This document shows positions 1 through 7,563 of a stretch of 13,032 bases of DNA, in pieces (the stretch's first letter is position 1; each line of letters opens with the position of its first letter). The notes under the pieces are model-generated. The model was not told where the DNA came from. It saw only the letters and a program-made list of their open reading frames with translations, and did no database searches. Origin of the DNA: Candidatus Uhrbacteria bacterium RIFCSPLOWO2_02_FULL_48_12 (GTDB lineage: Bacteria > Patescibacteriota > Patescibacteriia > GWA2-46-9); assembly GCA_001791425.1 (NCBI GenBank), contig MGEP01000013.1, positions 15,881-28,912 on the forward strand. Reading direction: 5' to 3'. A program made the translations under genes and the position numbers.

Positions 1-2
1 GC

Positions 3-2459
3 GGGGCATTCTCTAGCGGGGTAAATACTGGGGCGGCTTTAAGAGTTATTCCCGTACGACTCGGCGATCATTTACCGTCACGGCATGTTTTGCGCTTACG
101 GCGCGTTCATCCTCCCGTCCGCCTTAAACCGCAGACGCCGTCCTTTGAGGATGTGGCGAGGCCATTAAAGTGGCGTTACTGGATTGAAGAAATTTCGGGA
201 TTAAGTTTAATCGGTTTAGTTTTTTTAATCGGCCTCAATACGGCCAAGTATGTTTTTCGTGTTGAGCTTGCAGCGCCAGTCAGGGGGGCTCTCCGGCCCC
301 GCGCTGTTCCGGTAGGCGGGACAGAGTGGCGTCCAAAAAGTTCAGCCGGCGTGAGTAGTTATCAAAAAATCGCTCAACCGGCATTGGCTTTGCCAACGGC
401 GTTTGCCAGAGCCGAGCCAGAGGCCGCCTCATCAATCCTAATGAAACGAGTTCTGTTCAAAGATTCGTTTCGCGAGCTGGCTTTTGTGGCGCTCTCTGCC
501 CTCGTTATCCTAATGCCATTGCGTTTAACGGTGGAAGCCATGCGTTTGAGAGCTGTCAGGGCGGAGGTGGTGGCTGAGGCCGCTTCCGGCTTGGCCTCTT
601 TTATGGCTGGCAGTCAGGCCGTTGTTGACTATGATTTTTTTAAAGCCGGCAGTGAGTTTGAGGCGGCCGTTAGCCGTTTTCAGGAAGCAGAAACATCATT
701 AAATAAGATTCCTGTTTTGCTTCGGGCACTGGCTAGCGTATTGCCCAGCGGACAGCAGCTCACAAGCGGTGAGCGCTTACTAGAGGCCGGCGCGGCCTTG
801 TCGCGCGTGGGCCAGACTATTTCGTCAAATTTTTTGTTTTTGAAGGAGAATACTGAAAATTCAAATACCATTCCGGCCGACAAATTATTGACCCGGCTGT
901 CAGCCGCCGCCGCTTCAGTAAAGCCCGATATCAGCGAAGCGGAGTCGGCCTTGGCCGCGGTTCGTCTTGAGGATTTGCCTCGAGAGTACCGTACAGCGCT
1001 GGAGCAGGTTCGTTTGCTGCTGCCCATAGTTCATTCCGGCATTGATCAGCTCTTGGCCCTGAATGAGATTGCGCCGGATCTTTTGGGCTTGGAAGGGAGG
1101 CGCCGGTATTTAATCATGTTTCAAAATAATCATGAGCTAAGAGCGAGCGGCGGGTTTATGGGGAGCTTTGCGATTCTGGATGTTGATGATGGACGAGTGC
1201 AGTCGCTCAAGGTGCCGGCAGGCGGCACGTATGACATGCAGGGAAGTTTGGTGCCGCGTCTCTTAGCCCCTGAACCGTTACAGCTCATCAATCCGCGCTG
1301 GGAATTTCAGGATGCCAATTGGTGGTCAGACTGGCCGACCTCGGCGAAAAAAGTTTCTTGGTTTTACCGGCAGGCGGGCGGGGAGAGCGTTGATGCGGTG
1401 GTGGCCATGGATGTGAACGTCATTGAGTCGCTCCTTAAGATAACCGGGCCAATTCCCATGCCGGCCTATAATCTAACTATCACCGCTGATAATTTTGCGG
1501 CAGAAGCGCAAGCCGAGGTGGAACTGCGCTACGACAAAGCCGCTAACCGGCCGAAACAGTTTATTGCTGACTTAGCACCTCTATTGATCGGTCGCTTGGA
1601 AGCGGGTCTCAACACAGACGGTCTAAAAATCGCCGCCGCCGTGAGCCAGGCCTTAACGGAAAAGCATCTCTTGATATACAGTTCGGAGGCCGATACTGAA
1701 GCCAATTTGCGCGATTTGGGCTGGGCTGGCGCTATTGATACTCTGCCGCCATTTACCGATAGCATTGGCATTGTTCACACCAATATTGCCGGCGGCAAGA
1801 CAGACAATGTTATTACTGACCAGGTGGAGCATAATGTCGCTGTTCAGGAAGACGGCGCCTTGGTTGACACCTTAACCATCACAAGATCGCACCACGGCAG
1901 TAAGGGCGAGCAATTTAGCGGGGTGAGGAACGTGGATTATCTGCGCGTGTATGTGCCAGAGGGCAGTCAATTGCTCAGCGCCGAAGGATTTCAGGCGCCC
2001 GATTCTTCGTTATTTAAAATTCCGTCGGCTGATTTGGAGATGGATAATGATTTGCGGCCAATGTTTTTTGAGTCGCGCCGCGATTCCGCGAGCGGTGTTG
2101 TCAGTTATGATGAATTAGGCAGAACAGTTTTCGCGCATTGGCTGATGGTTGATCCGGGAGAGAGCGCCGCGGTCAAATTAAGTTATCGTCTGCCGTGGCG
2201 ACTTCAAGAATCAGCTGCGGCTCTTTGGCAGCCATGGTCATCGTATTTTGGCTGGACGCAAGACAGCCGTATTTATCGTCTGCGCTGGGAAAAACAGCCG
2301 GGTACCAAGGCCGCGTCATTTCATCACACCTTTAAGAGTTTCCAGCCAATTGAGGTTACGGCTTCTTCCCGAGAAGTGGAGGCCGGTGATTATGGCTGGA
2401 GCTGGGAGTCCATTCTCGAATCCGACGCTGTTTTGGGCGTCACCTTTAGAATCAAGTAA
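3..2459 (+). CDS. DUF4012 family membrane/surface protein, probably 5'-truncated by the window
   Basis: This is a large envelope protein of the DUF4012 family, whose biochemical role is unknown. The frame is open to the left edge without a stop. The only plausible in-window start is TTG at 90, giving 789 aa, so the true start probably lies outside the window. Counting from TTG 90, there is a hydrophobic helix at about 36-54, a flexible Pro/Ala/Arg-rich stretch, and a second helix at about 129-148. A long Ala/Glu-rich helical segment follows (150-320). The DUF4012 core includes FQNNHELRASGGFMGSF (344-360) and a WWSDWPTSAKK segment followed by DAVVAMD and TGPI (about 411-455). The last 180 residues look like a beta-rich extracytoplasmic domain. 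The stop lies 9 nt before the next gene, which implies co-transcription. The family assignment is firm; the start and the function are not. Confidence 0.88.
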   Translation, partial: GAFSSGVNTGAALRVIPVRLGDHLPSRHVLRLRRVHPPVRLKPQTPSFEDVARPLKWRYWIEEISGLSLIGLVFLIGLNTAKYVFRVELAAPVRGALRPRAVPVGGTEWRPKSSAGVSSYQKIAQPALALPTAFARAEPEAASSILMKRVLFKDSFRELAFVALSALVILMPLRLTVEAMRLRAVRAEVVAEAASGLASFMAGSQAVVDYDFFKAGSEFEAAVSRFQEAETSLNKIPVLLRALASVLPSGQQLTSGERLLEAGAALSRVGQTISSNFLFLKENTENSNTIPADKLLTRLSAAAASVKPDISEAESALAAVRLEDLPREYRTALEQVRLLLPIVHSGIDQLLALNEIAPDLLGLEGRRRYLIMFQNNHELRASGGFMGSFAILDVDDGRVQSLKVPAGGTYDMQGSLVPRLLAPEPLQLINPRWEFQDANWWSDWPTSAKKVSWFYRQAGGESVDAVVAMDVNVIESLLKITGPIPMPAYNLTITADNFAAEAQAEVELRYDKAANRPKQFIADLAPLLIGRLEAGLNTDGLKIAAAVSQALTEKHLLIYSSEADTEANLRDLGWAGAIDTLPPFTDSIGIVHTNIAGGKTDNVITDQVEHNVAVQEDGALVDTLTITRSHHGSKGEQFSGVRNVDYLRVYVPEGSQLLSAEGFQAPDSSLFKIPSADLEMDNDLRPMFFESRRDSASGVVSYDELGRTVFAHWLMVDPGESAAVKLSYRLPWRLQESAAALWQPWSSYFGWTQDSRIYRLRWEKQPGTKAASFHHTFKSFQPIEVTASSREVEAGDYGWSWESILESDAVLGVTFRIK

Positions 2460-2468
2460 GCTTCATTC

Positions 2469-4295
2469 ATGCCCCGTCCTTTGCCCCGCAATGATTATCA
2501 GGATTTAGAACGGCTCTATCGCGATACGTCTGGTGCCGGCGGCGCCGCGTCCGGCAATTTACAGCGCCCCTCCCGTTCGCCCTGGCGAAGATTAGCCATG
2601 GTGGTTTTTTTCCTTTTGGCCCTGGGCAGTTTAGCGGCTTGGTTTGGGTTTTACTTTTTCAATTCATTCAGCAAAAACCGTCAAAGCGAATTGCGTCTGA
2701 CGATTAGTGCCCCTGAATCGGTTGGCGCAGGAGAGCCGGTAGAGTATCGTGTGAATTTAAATAATGTCGCGGCCGAGGCCGTGGCGGAAGTTAATCTTCG
2801 TTTGAATTACCCTGACGGGTTTGTTTGGCAGAGCGCTACTTTGAGTCCCGAGTCCGCCGGCCATAATACGTGGTCGCTCGGCGCTTTGCGCCCGGGAGAA
2901 AGCAAGGAAATAGCGGTCAAGGGAATTATTCTGGGCGAGAGCGGCGGCATTAAAACAATTTTTGGCGCGGCTTCATACCGCCTGCCAAATTTCAGGTCAG
3001 AACTTGAAACAACCGCCTCGCTCGGCCTCAAGCTTAATGATTCCAGTTTGACGCTTGGCTGGACTGGCCCCGGGGTTAGTGCGCCCGGCGAGTCAGCGCA
3101 ATATGAGTTAAAGTATGAACATAACGGGACATCAGAACTTCCAGCGAGCGCTCTCTCTATAGCGTTTTCGCCGAACTTTAAGGTAACCGCCGCCGCGCCG
3201 CCGCCATTGGCTGATGGAAACTATCAATGGAGCATTCCCGCTCTTTTACCCAAATCAACCGGTTCAATAACAATTACTGGCGTCTGGGCCGCGGAAGCGG
3301 CGGGCGAGGAGGTTATTAGCGCTAAATTGGAGGCCAGAAGCGATACCGGTGCTTGGTTGAAAATTGCTTCCGGTTCTGTCCGCACTCGGGTAAGCAGCGG
3401 AGCGGTTTCTTTGTCTATTCAAGTTAATGGCAATACCGCGCCCGCGGCTGTGAATCTAGGGGAAACATTGTCGTACTCGCTTGAGTATGAAAACACCAGT
3501 GAGCAGGTGATAGAGGAGGCCGCGGTGAGGGTGCGTTATGATACCAATGCCATTGATTGGCCCGACGTCGTTATGGAAGAGAGCGGACGAGTTGAAGGAA
3601 ATGTTATTATCTGGGAGAGCCAGCCAGTGCCGGCCTTAATGAAGGTTTTGCCAAAGGGCAAAGGTGTTTTACGCTGGAGTGTGCCGCTCTTGAAAACTAT
3701 GGTCGGCAATACCGCCGCCTCAGATATAGTGAGCACCCCGGTTTTTTCCTACAAACGTCTGGACGGCGAGATTACTGAGGGCAGTTTTGAAGGAGCGGCG
3801 GTGACCGTGCCGGTCAACGGGTCAGTTTCGCTGGAGGTAGAAGCGCGCTATTTTGACGATTCCAGCCGCGCCGTCGGCCAGGGGCCCCTGCCGCCGAAAG
3901 CCGGGGAGACAACAACCTACGAGGTTACTTGGCGAATTCGCCGGGCCAGCCACGGGCTTAAAGACATTCGTTTGGAGGCCGAATTGCCGGTTGGGGTAAG
4001 CGTAGAGAAGGACAGCGCCGCCACAGAGACCGGAACTTGGCAAGTGGCTGACGATGGTTCACCGCGGTGGCTTATCAGCGAGCTCGCTCCATCGCTGGAG
4101 CCCAGTGTTTCATTCTTTATTAAGCTTAAGCCATCAGAATCAGATATTGGCCGGGTGCTCGCTTTGATTACTCGCACGACCTTGAGCGCCATTGACAATG
4201 TCACGCAAGGCACTGTGTCAGCTATGGGCAACGTTATCACCACTAATCTTGAATCTGACCCCGTGGCGCGCGGTCAGGGTGTGGTGGCAAGATAA
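2469..4295 (+). CDS. Single-pass surface protein with four Ig-like (DUF11-like) repeats
   Basis: The 608-aa protein has a short polar cytoplasmic N-terminus, one transmembrane helix at about 42-64 preceded by basic residues (type II signal-anchor topology), and about 540 exported residues. The exported part divides into four beta-sandwich repeats at roughly 75-180, 185-295, 312-440 and 452-590. Each repeat carries a GE-x(3)-Y strand signature: GEPVEYRVNL (88), GESAQYELKY (207), GETLSYSLEY (331) and GETTTYEVTW (479). Such DUF11/CARDB-like repeats are usual in surface proteins that act as stalks or adhesive and protein-binding modules. No sorting signal, protease or carbohydrate-active motif is visible. 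ATG is the only strong start; no Shine-Dalgarno sequence precedes it. Its position between the DUF4012 gene and the membrane Clp gene suggests a shared envelope complex, which is inference. Confidence 0.85.
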   Translation: MPRPLPRNDYQDLERLYRDTSGAGGAASGNLQRPSRSPWRRLAMVVFFLLALGSLAAWFGFYFFNSFSKNRQSELRLTISAPESVGAGEPVEYRVNLNNVAAEAVAEVNLRLNYPDGFVWQSATLSPESAGHNTWSLGALRPGESKEIAVKGIILGESGGIKTIFGAASYRLPNFRSELETTASLGLKLNDSSLTLGWTGPGVSAPGESAQYELKYEHNGTSELPASALSIAFSPNFKVTAAAPPPLADGNYQWSIPALLPKSTGSITITGVWAAEAAGEEVISAKLEARSDTGAWLKIASGSVRTRVSSGAVSLSIQVNGNTAPAAVNLGETLSYSLEYENTSEQVIEEAAVRVRYDTNAIDWPDVVMEESGRVEGNVIIWESQPVPALMKVLPKGKGVLRWSVPLLKTMVGNTAASDIVSTPVFSYKRLDGEITEGSFEGAAVTVPVNGSVSLEVEARYFDDSSRAVGQGPLPPKAGETTTYEVTWRIRRASHGLKDIRLEAELPVGVSVEKDSAATETGTWQVADDGSPRWLISELAPSLEPSVSFFIKLKPSESDIGRVLALITRTTLSAIDNVTQGTVSAMGNVITTNLESDPVARGQGVVAR

Positions 4296-4305
4296 ATTTA
4301 CGGCC

Positions 4306-4665
4306 ATGGCCATGGTTGGCATAGTTTTGAGAGAGATTTTTTGGGAGCTGATTTATGCGCCCGTGTGGTGGTACACCTTTGGGGCGGTTGGGGCGGTCAG
4401 ACGTTTTTATGAACGCCTGAAAGAGGGTAATCAATATTTGGGCTGGAGCGTCTGGCTCACCAATATTTTTACGCCGATGTACGCTCAATACGATTTGACC
4501 GGGCGGCTGATTAGCATCGGCGTTAGAGTCGTGCAGGCGGCAGTTCGTTCTGTCCTTCTCATTGTTTGGCTGGCTGTATCCCTCGGGATCCTCGCGGCGT
4601 ATTTTTTGGTTCCTCTTATTGCGATGGTAGAAATTATTTATCATTGGCAGCTAATTTTGTCTTAA
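4306..4665 (+). CDS. Small conserved two-helix membrane protein
   Basis: From ATG 4306 the protein is 119 aa. Visible features are an N-terminal aromatic membrane segment (about 10-30, with the motif APVWWYT), a basic linker, the motif NIFTPMYAQYD followed by GR (53-67), and a strong hydrophobic helix at about 82-108. This pattern matches my recollection of a conserved hypothetical membrane protein in Parcubacteria; no function is known to me. The start is uncertain. The frame continues upstream to a TTG at 4249 (overlapping the previous gene by 47 nt) and to TTG 4192/ATG 4198 (overlapping by about 100 nt). I chose ATG 4306 because it begins 10 nt after the upstream stop and still covers the apparent domain. 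The 1-nt gap to the Clp-type ATPase gene suggests translational coupling and a joint role at the membrane. Confidence 0.72.
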   Translation: MAMVGIVLREIFWELIYAPVWWYTFGAVGAVRRFYERLKEGNQYLGWSVWLTNIFTPMYAQYDLTGRLISIGVRVVQAAVRSVLLIVWLAVSLGILAAYFLVPLIAMVEIIYHWQLILS

Positions 4666-4666
4666 A

Positions 4667-7369
4667 ATGCCGCGTTTAGCTTTCAGTTGTCAGCATTGCC
4701 AGGGCACCGGCCGCCTGCCAGATGAAACGTGCCAATCCTGCTTTGGTATTGGACATGGCATTATTTTGGGCGGTTATCTTGTCTATTGGCAAAAGAATTT
4801 AACTAAAGAGGAATTTTTTTTAGATCATTTTAGTTTGGTGGTGAGATTAACCATTCGTTTAGTCGCTTTTCTTCTGGCTTTATCCGGCATACTTTACGCC
4901 GTATTTAAGGCCCTGCTCGACATTTCCGTTGGGCGGACTTTTGTGTTTTTCAATTTACCTCTTGAGGATGGCGCGGAGTCGCTTTTTTTCTGGGTGTCTA
5001 TCATGGCAATTTTCTATATTTATTCAGGTCTGGAGAGGGACCTCGCCAACCTTAAGCGTATTCCCAGCCGTGTCTACGAAGATGAGGTTCGGCCCCAGTC
5101 GGAGGCCGCTTCATTTGACAGCCGCCATCGTTTAAACATCGCTGACACTTTGGCTCCCGATGTTCGCTCGGTGCTGGCGGACGCCTTTGTGCTGGCCGAA
5201 AAACTTCAACAGCCTCTCGGCGCCATTCATTTGCTTTTTGTTCTCTTGCGACATGCCAGCGTGCGCACGGTGCTGGCGCGTCTGGGCGTCAACCCGGCGG
5301 AGCTTGGGGGAAAAGCAGGGCGCCTGACCGCTCTTAACAGCCCAGCCGGTCCGAACGATTTAGAGACAATTTTTTTTCAGGCCTACGTTCGCGCCTATGG
5401 CGATCGTCAAAAGAATATTGACCCAGTGGACTTGTTTGCCGCCGTTGGCACGGTTGATCCGCGCTCTAGAGAGGTGCTCTATGATGCGGGAGTTGATGAG
5501 CAGAAAATAGACAACGTTTTGGCTTGGCATTTAAGCGTTAAGCGTCAGTACGAGCAGTGGCGGCATTGGCGAATTGGGTCAAGACACAGGCCGCGCAACC
5601 GGCTGGATCGGGCGATGACCGCCATTGCTACTCCCACTCTTGATTATTATTCTCAAGATATTACAGAATTGGCTCAATGGGGAATGTTTTTGCCGACGGT
5701 TAGCCGCGGTGAAATGGTTGATCGGGTGGTGCGGATTTTTCAAGGCGGCCGCAGTGCTGTTTTGGTCGGCTATCCGGGAGTGGGAAAGCGCGGCGTCATA
5801 GAAGAGCTCGCCGAACGCCTGGCCGCTGACGACGTGCCCGCTATTCTAAAAGATAAAAGATTAGTGAGTGTTTCTATTGCCAAGATTGTCAGCGGCGCAA
5901 CACCGGCCGATGCCGAGGCGCGCCTTTTGAAATTACTTGATGAGGTTGCCTATTCCGGAAATATTGTTTTGGTCATAGAAGAAATTCAGGGCGCGGTCGG
6001 CATTACCAGCGGTCAGGCCGGCAGTGTGGACATGGCGGCCGTGCTCGCCAAAACACTGCGGCAGCGCAGAACTTTATGTTTGGCGACCACCACGCCGGAT
6101 GACTACAAGAGGGTTATAGAGAGGACTGTTCTTTCAAGTTTATTTGAGCGTTTGAATTTGGATGAGCCGAGCATTAATGAAACTATTCAGATCGTGGAAT
6201 CTAGAGTGGGGAGAATTGAGGCCAAGCATCGCGTCTATTTTTCGTATGACGCTATTGCCCGGCTGGTGGAGTTATCGGCAAAATATATTCATGACCGTTT
6301 CTTGCCGCAAAAGTCCCTGTCTATTTTGGATGAGCTGGCTTTGTTTACAAAAGAACATCGCGGGCAAGACATTATCATGACGGTTAATGATGTGGACCTT
6401 TTTATGAGCCAGAAACTCGGGGTGCCGCTAAGTCGTGTGAATAAAAATGAGGCCGAACTATTGCTTCATTTGGAAGATCGTCTGCACGAGAGAATTGTTG
6501 ATCAGGAGACGGCTGTCACTGCCGTGGCTGAAGCTCTGCGCCGAGCGCGCGCCGAAGTGCGCGACCAAAAACGTCCCATTGCCAATTTAATGTTTCTTGG
6601 TCCAACCGGGGTCGGTAAAACCGAACTGGCTAAAGCTGTGGCGGCCGTGTACTTTGGCGAGCAAAATAAAATGGTGCGCTTGGATATGACCGAATATCAG
6701 GAACTCGCCAGTTTGTCGCGCCTGATTGGCAGTGCCGAAGGGGGGAGCGCGGCGCGCGGCATTTTGACGGAAGCCGTGAGAAGCAACCCCTTTGCCCTCG
6801 TGTTGCTTGATGAAATAGAAAAAGCGCATGTTGATGTCATAAACGTGTTTTTGCAGGTGATGGATGACGGGCGCTTAACCGACAGCCGCGGGCAGACCAC
6901 GGATTTTACCAATGTGATTTTAATCGCCACTTCCAACGCCGGCACCTCGTTTATTCAGGAAGCGGTGCGGTCTCACATGCCCATGCCGGAGATAGAACGC
7001 CAGCTTATGGAGTCAGAACTGAAACACCATTTTCAGCCAGAGTTCTTGAACCGTTTTGACAACATCATTGTTTTCAGGCCCCTGACAACGGAGCATGTTT
7101 TAGATATTACCCGCCTCATGCTTCGCAAGGTGGGCGAGCGTTTGGCCGAGCAGGGAGTTACTATATCTGTCAGCGACGAAGTTATCAAGGAACTCGCGAC
7201 TTTGGGATTTGATCCGTTGTTTGGAGCTCGGCCGCTCAGGCGAGTCATTCAAGAAAAGGTTGATTCCCCAATTGCCCGTTTAATTTTGGAGGGTCGCCTG
7301 GAGCGCCGCGATCAAATTATTTTAGAGAGCGCCGGCAAGTTAACTGTCAAGAAAGCAGAGCGACTGTGA
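4667..7369 (+). CDS. Membrane-anchored Clp/ClpB-like double AAA+ ATPase with N-terminal zinc module
   Basis: The 900-aa protein has, in order: a DnaJ-like zinc module with C8, C11, C22 and C25 (CxxCxGxG twice); two transmembrane helices at about 61-81 and 105-120, placing the zinc module and ATPase both in the cytoplasm; a Clp_N-like helical domain (156-285); D1 (330-590); and D2 (612-893). D2 has Walker A GPTGVGKT (645-652), Walker B LLDEIEKAH (D715, E716), the NRFDN arginine-finger region and the GARPLRR sensor-2 motif, so it should be a working ATPase. D1 is degenerate: Walker A reads GYPGVGKR with Arg at the Ser/Thr position, Walker B reads VIEEI, and VLSSLFE (488-494) replaces the usual ALERRFQ arginine fingers. 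No ClpB middle domain separates D1 from D2, and no ClpP-binding IGL/IGF loop is present. It closes the four-gene block. Calling it clpB or clpC would overstate the match. Confidence 0.9.
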   Translation: MPRLAFSCQHCQGTGRLPDETCQSCFGIGHGIILGGYLVYWQKNLTKEEFFLDHFSLVVRLTIRLVAFLLALSGILYAVFKALLDISVGRTFVFFNLPLEDGAESLFFWVSIMAIFYIYSGLERDLANLKRIPSRVYEDEVRPQSEAASFDSRHRLNIADTLAPDVRSVLADAFVLAEKLQQPLGAIHLLFVLLRHASVRTVLARLGVNPAELGGKAGRLTALNSPAGPNDLETIFFQAYVRAYGDRQKNIDPVDLFAAVGTVDPRSREVLYDAGVDEQKIDNVLAWHLSVKRQYEQWRHWRIGSRHRPRNRLDRAMTAIATPTLDYYSQDITELAQWGMFLPTVSRGEMVDRVVRIFQGGRSAVLVGYPGVGKRGVIEELAERLAADDVPAILKDKRLVSVSIAKIVSGATPADAEARLLKLLDEVAYSGNIVLVIEEIQGAVGITSGQAGSVDMAAVLAKTLRQRRTLCLATTTPDDYKRVIERTVLSSLFERLNLDEPSINETIQIVESRVGRIEAKHRVYFSYDAIARLVELSAKYIHDRFLPQKSLSILDELALFTKEHRGQDIIMTVNDVDLFMSQKLGVPLSRVNKNEAELLLHLEDRLHERIVDQETAVTAVAEALRRARAEVRDQKRPIANLMFLGPTGVGKTELAKAVAAVYFGEQNKMVRLDMTEYQELASLSRLIGSAEGGSAARGILTEAVRSNPFALVLLDEIEKAHVDVINVFLQVMDDGRLTDSRGQTTDFTNVILIATSNAGTSFIQEAVRSHMPMPEIERQLMESELKHHFQPEFLNRFDNIIVFRPLTTEHVLDITRLMLRKVGERLAEQGVTISVSDEVIKELATLGFDPLFGARPLRRVIQEKVDSPIARLILEGRLERRDQIILESAGKLTVKKAERL

Positions 7370-7373
7370 TTTT

Positions 7374-7562
7374 GTGAATCAGGAATAGTGAATATTGGTA
7401 GAATGACAAATGCCCAAGCTCAAATGCCAAATGTCATGCCCGAGGCAGATGCGCCTTGGGCGCAAATGCTCCAATGTCTTAATGTCAATTTTATCATTAA
7501 GTCATTTGGTCATTAAATAATTGATTGGGCATTAGGATTTTGACATTAGTCATTTCAATAGT
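7374..7562. repeat. Intergenic 7-nt periodic repeat with imperfect inverted arms
   Basis: The spacer between the ATPase and the WecA-like gene can be read in heptads. From 7374 to 7436 nine heptads run without a phase break, the clearest being AATGACA, AATGCCC, AATGCCA and AATGTCA. After a 28-nt (4 x 7) GC-rich insert, AATGCTC at 7465 is still in phase. The right half turns to complementary CATT-type heptads, and from 7528 they read GGCATTA, GGATTTT, GACATTA and GTCATTT. The arms are therefore an imperfect inverted repeat; the best match is AATGCCCAA (7409-7417) with TTGGGCATT (7525-7533). No open gene is convincing here. Function is unknown. It could be a spacer repeat family, a long weak hairpin in RNA, or a protein-binding array. 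Confidence 0.75.
7450..7464. other. Perfect 6-bp GC hairpin inside the heptad repeat
   Basis: TGCGCC and GGCGCA pair perfectly across the 3-nt loop TTG. The hairpin sits at the centre of the inverted heptad arrangement, within a 28-nt segment (7437-7464) that breaks the AATG pattern but keeps its length phase. It is not followed by a T-tract, so it is not an intrinsic terminator on either strand. The preceding word CGAGGCAGATG recurs at 12204-12214. Confidence 0.6.
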
Positions 7563-7563
7563 C

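Noticed and set aside
3917..4243. 108-aa minus-strand reading frame, with similar frames at 680-1027, 1529-1771 and 6697-6945
   Set aside because: Each lies wholly inside a well-supported + strand gene and shows no domain of its own.
4192..4305. Upstream TTG/ATG starts for the small membrane protein
   Set aside because: They would overlap the Ig-like protein gene by about 50-100 nt, and no Shine-Dalgarno sequence supports them; TTG 4249 remains a minor alternative.
4690..4760. DnaJ identity for the N-terminus of the Clp-like ATPase
   Set aside because: Only two CxxCxGxG units are present, with no J domain or HPD motif, and they are fused to transmembrane helices and AAA+ domains.
7540..7545. 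Perfect TTGACA -35 hexamer
   Set aside because: It is part of a GACATTA heptad, and 17 nt downstream lies CATGCT at the start codon, with no -10 element.
7374..7562. CRISPR-like array
   Set aside because: There are no 20-40 nt direct repeats with unique spacers and no cas genes; the signal is a 7-nt period.
7525..7563. Upstream TTG start for the WecA-like gene
   Set aside because: The extra 13 residues are encoded by the heptad repeat, while ATG 7564 gives a normal family N-terminus.
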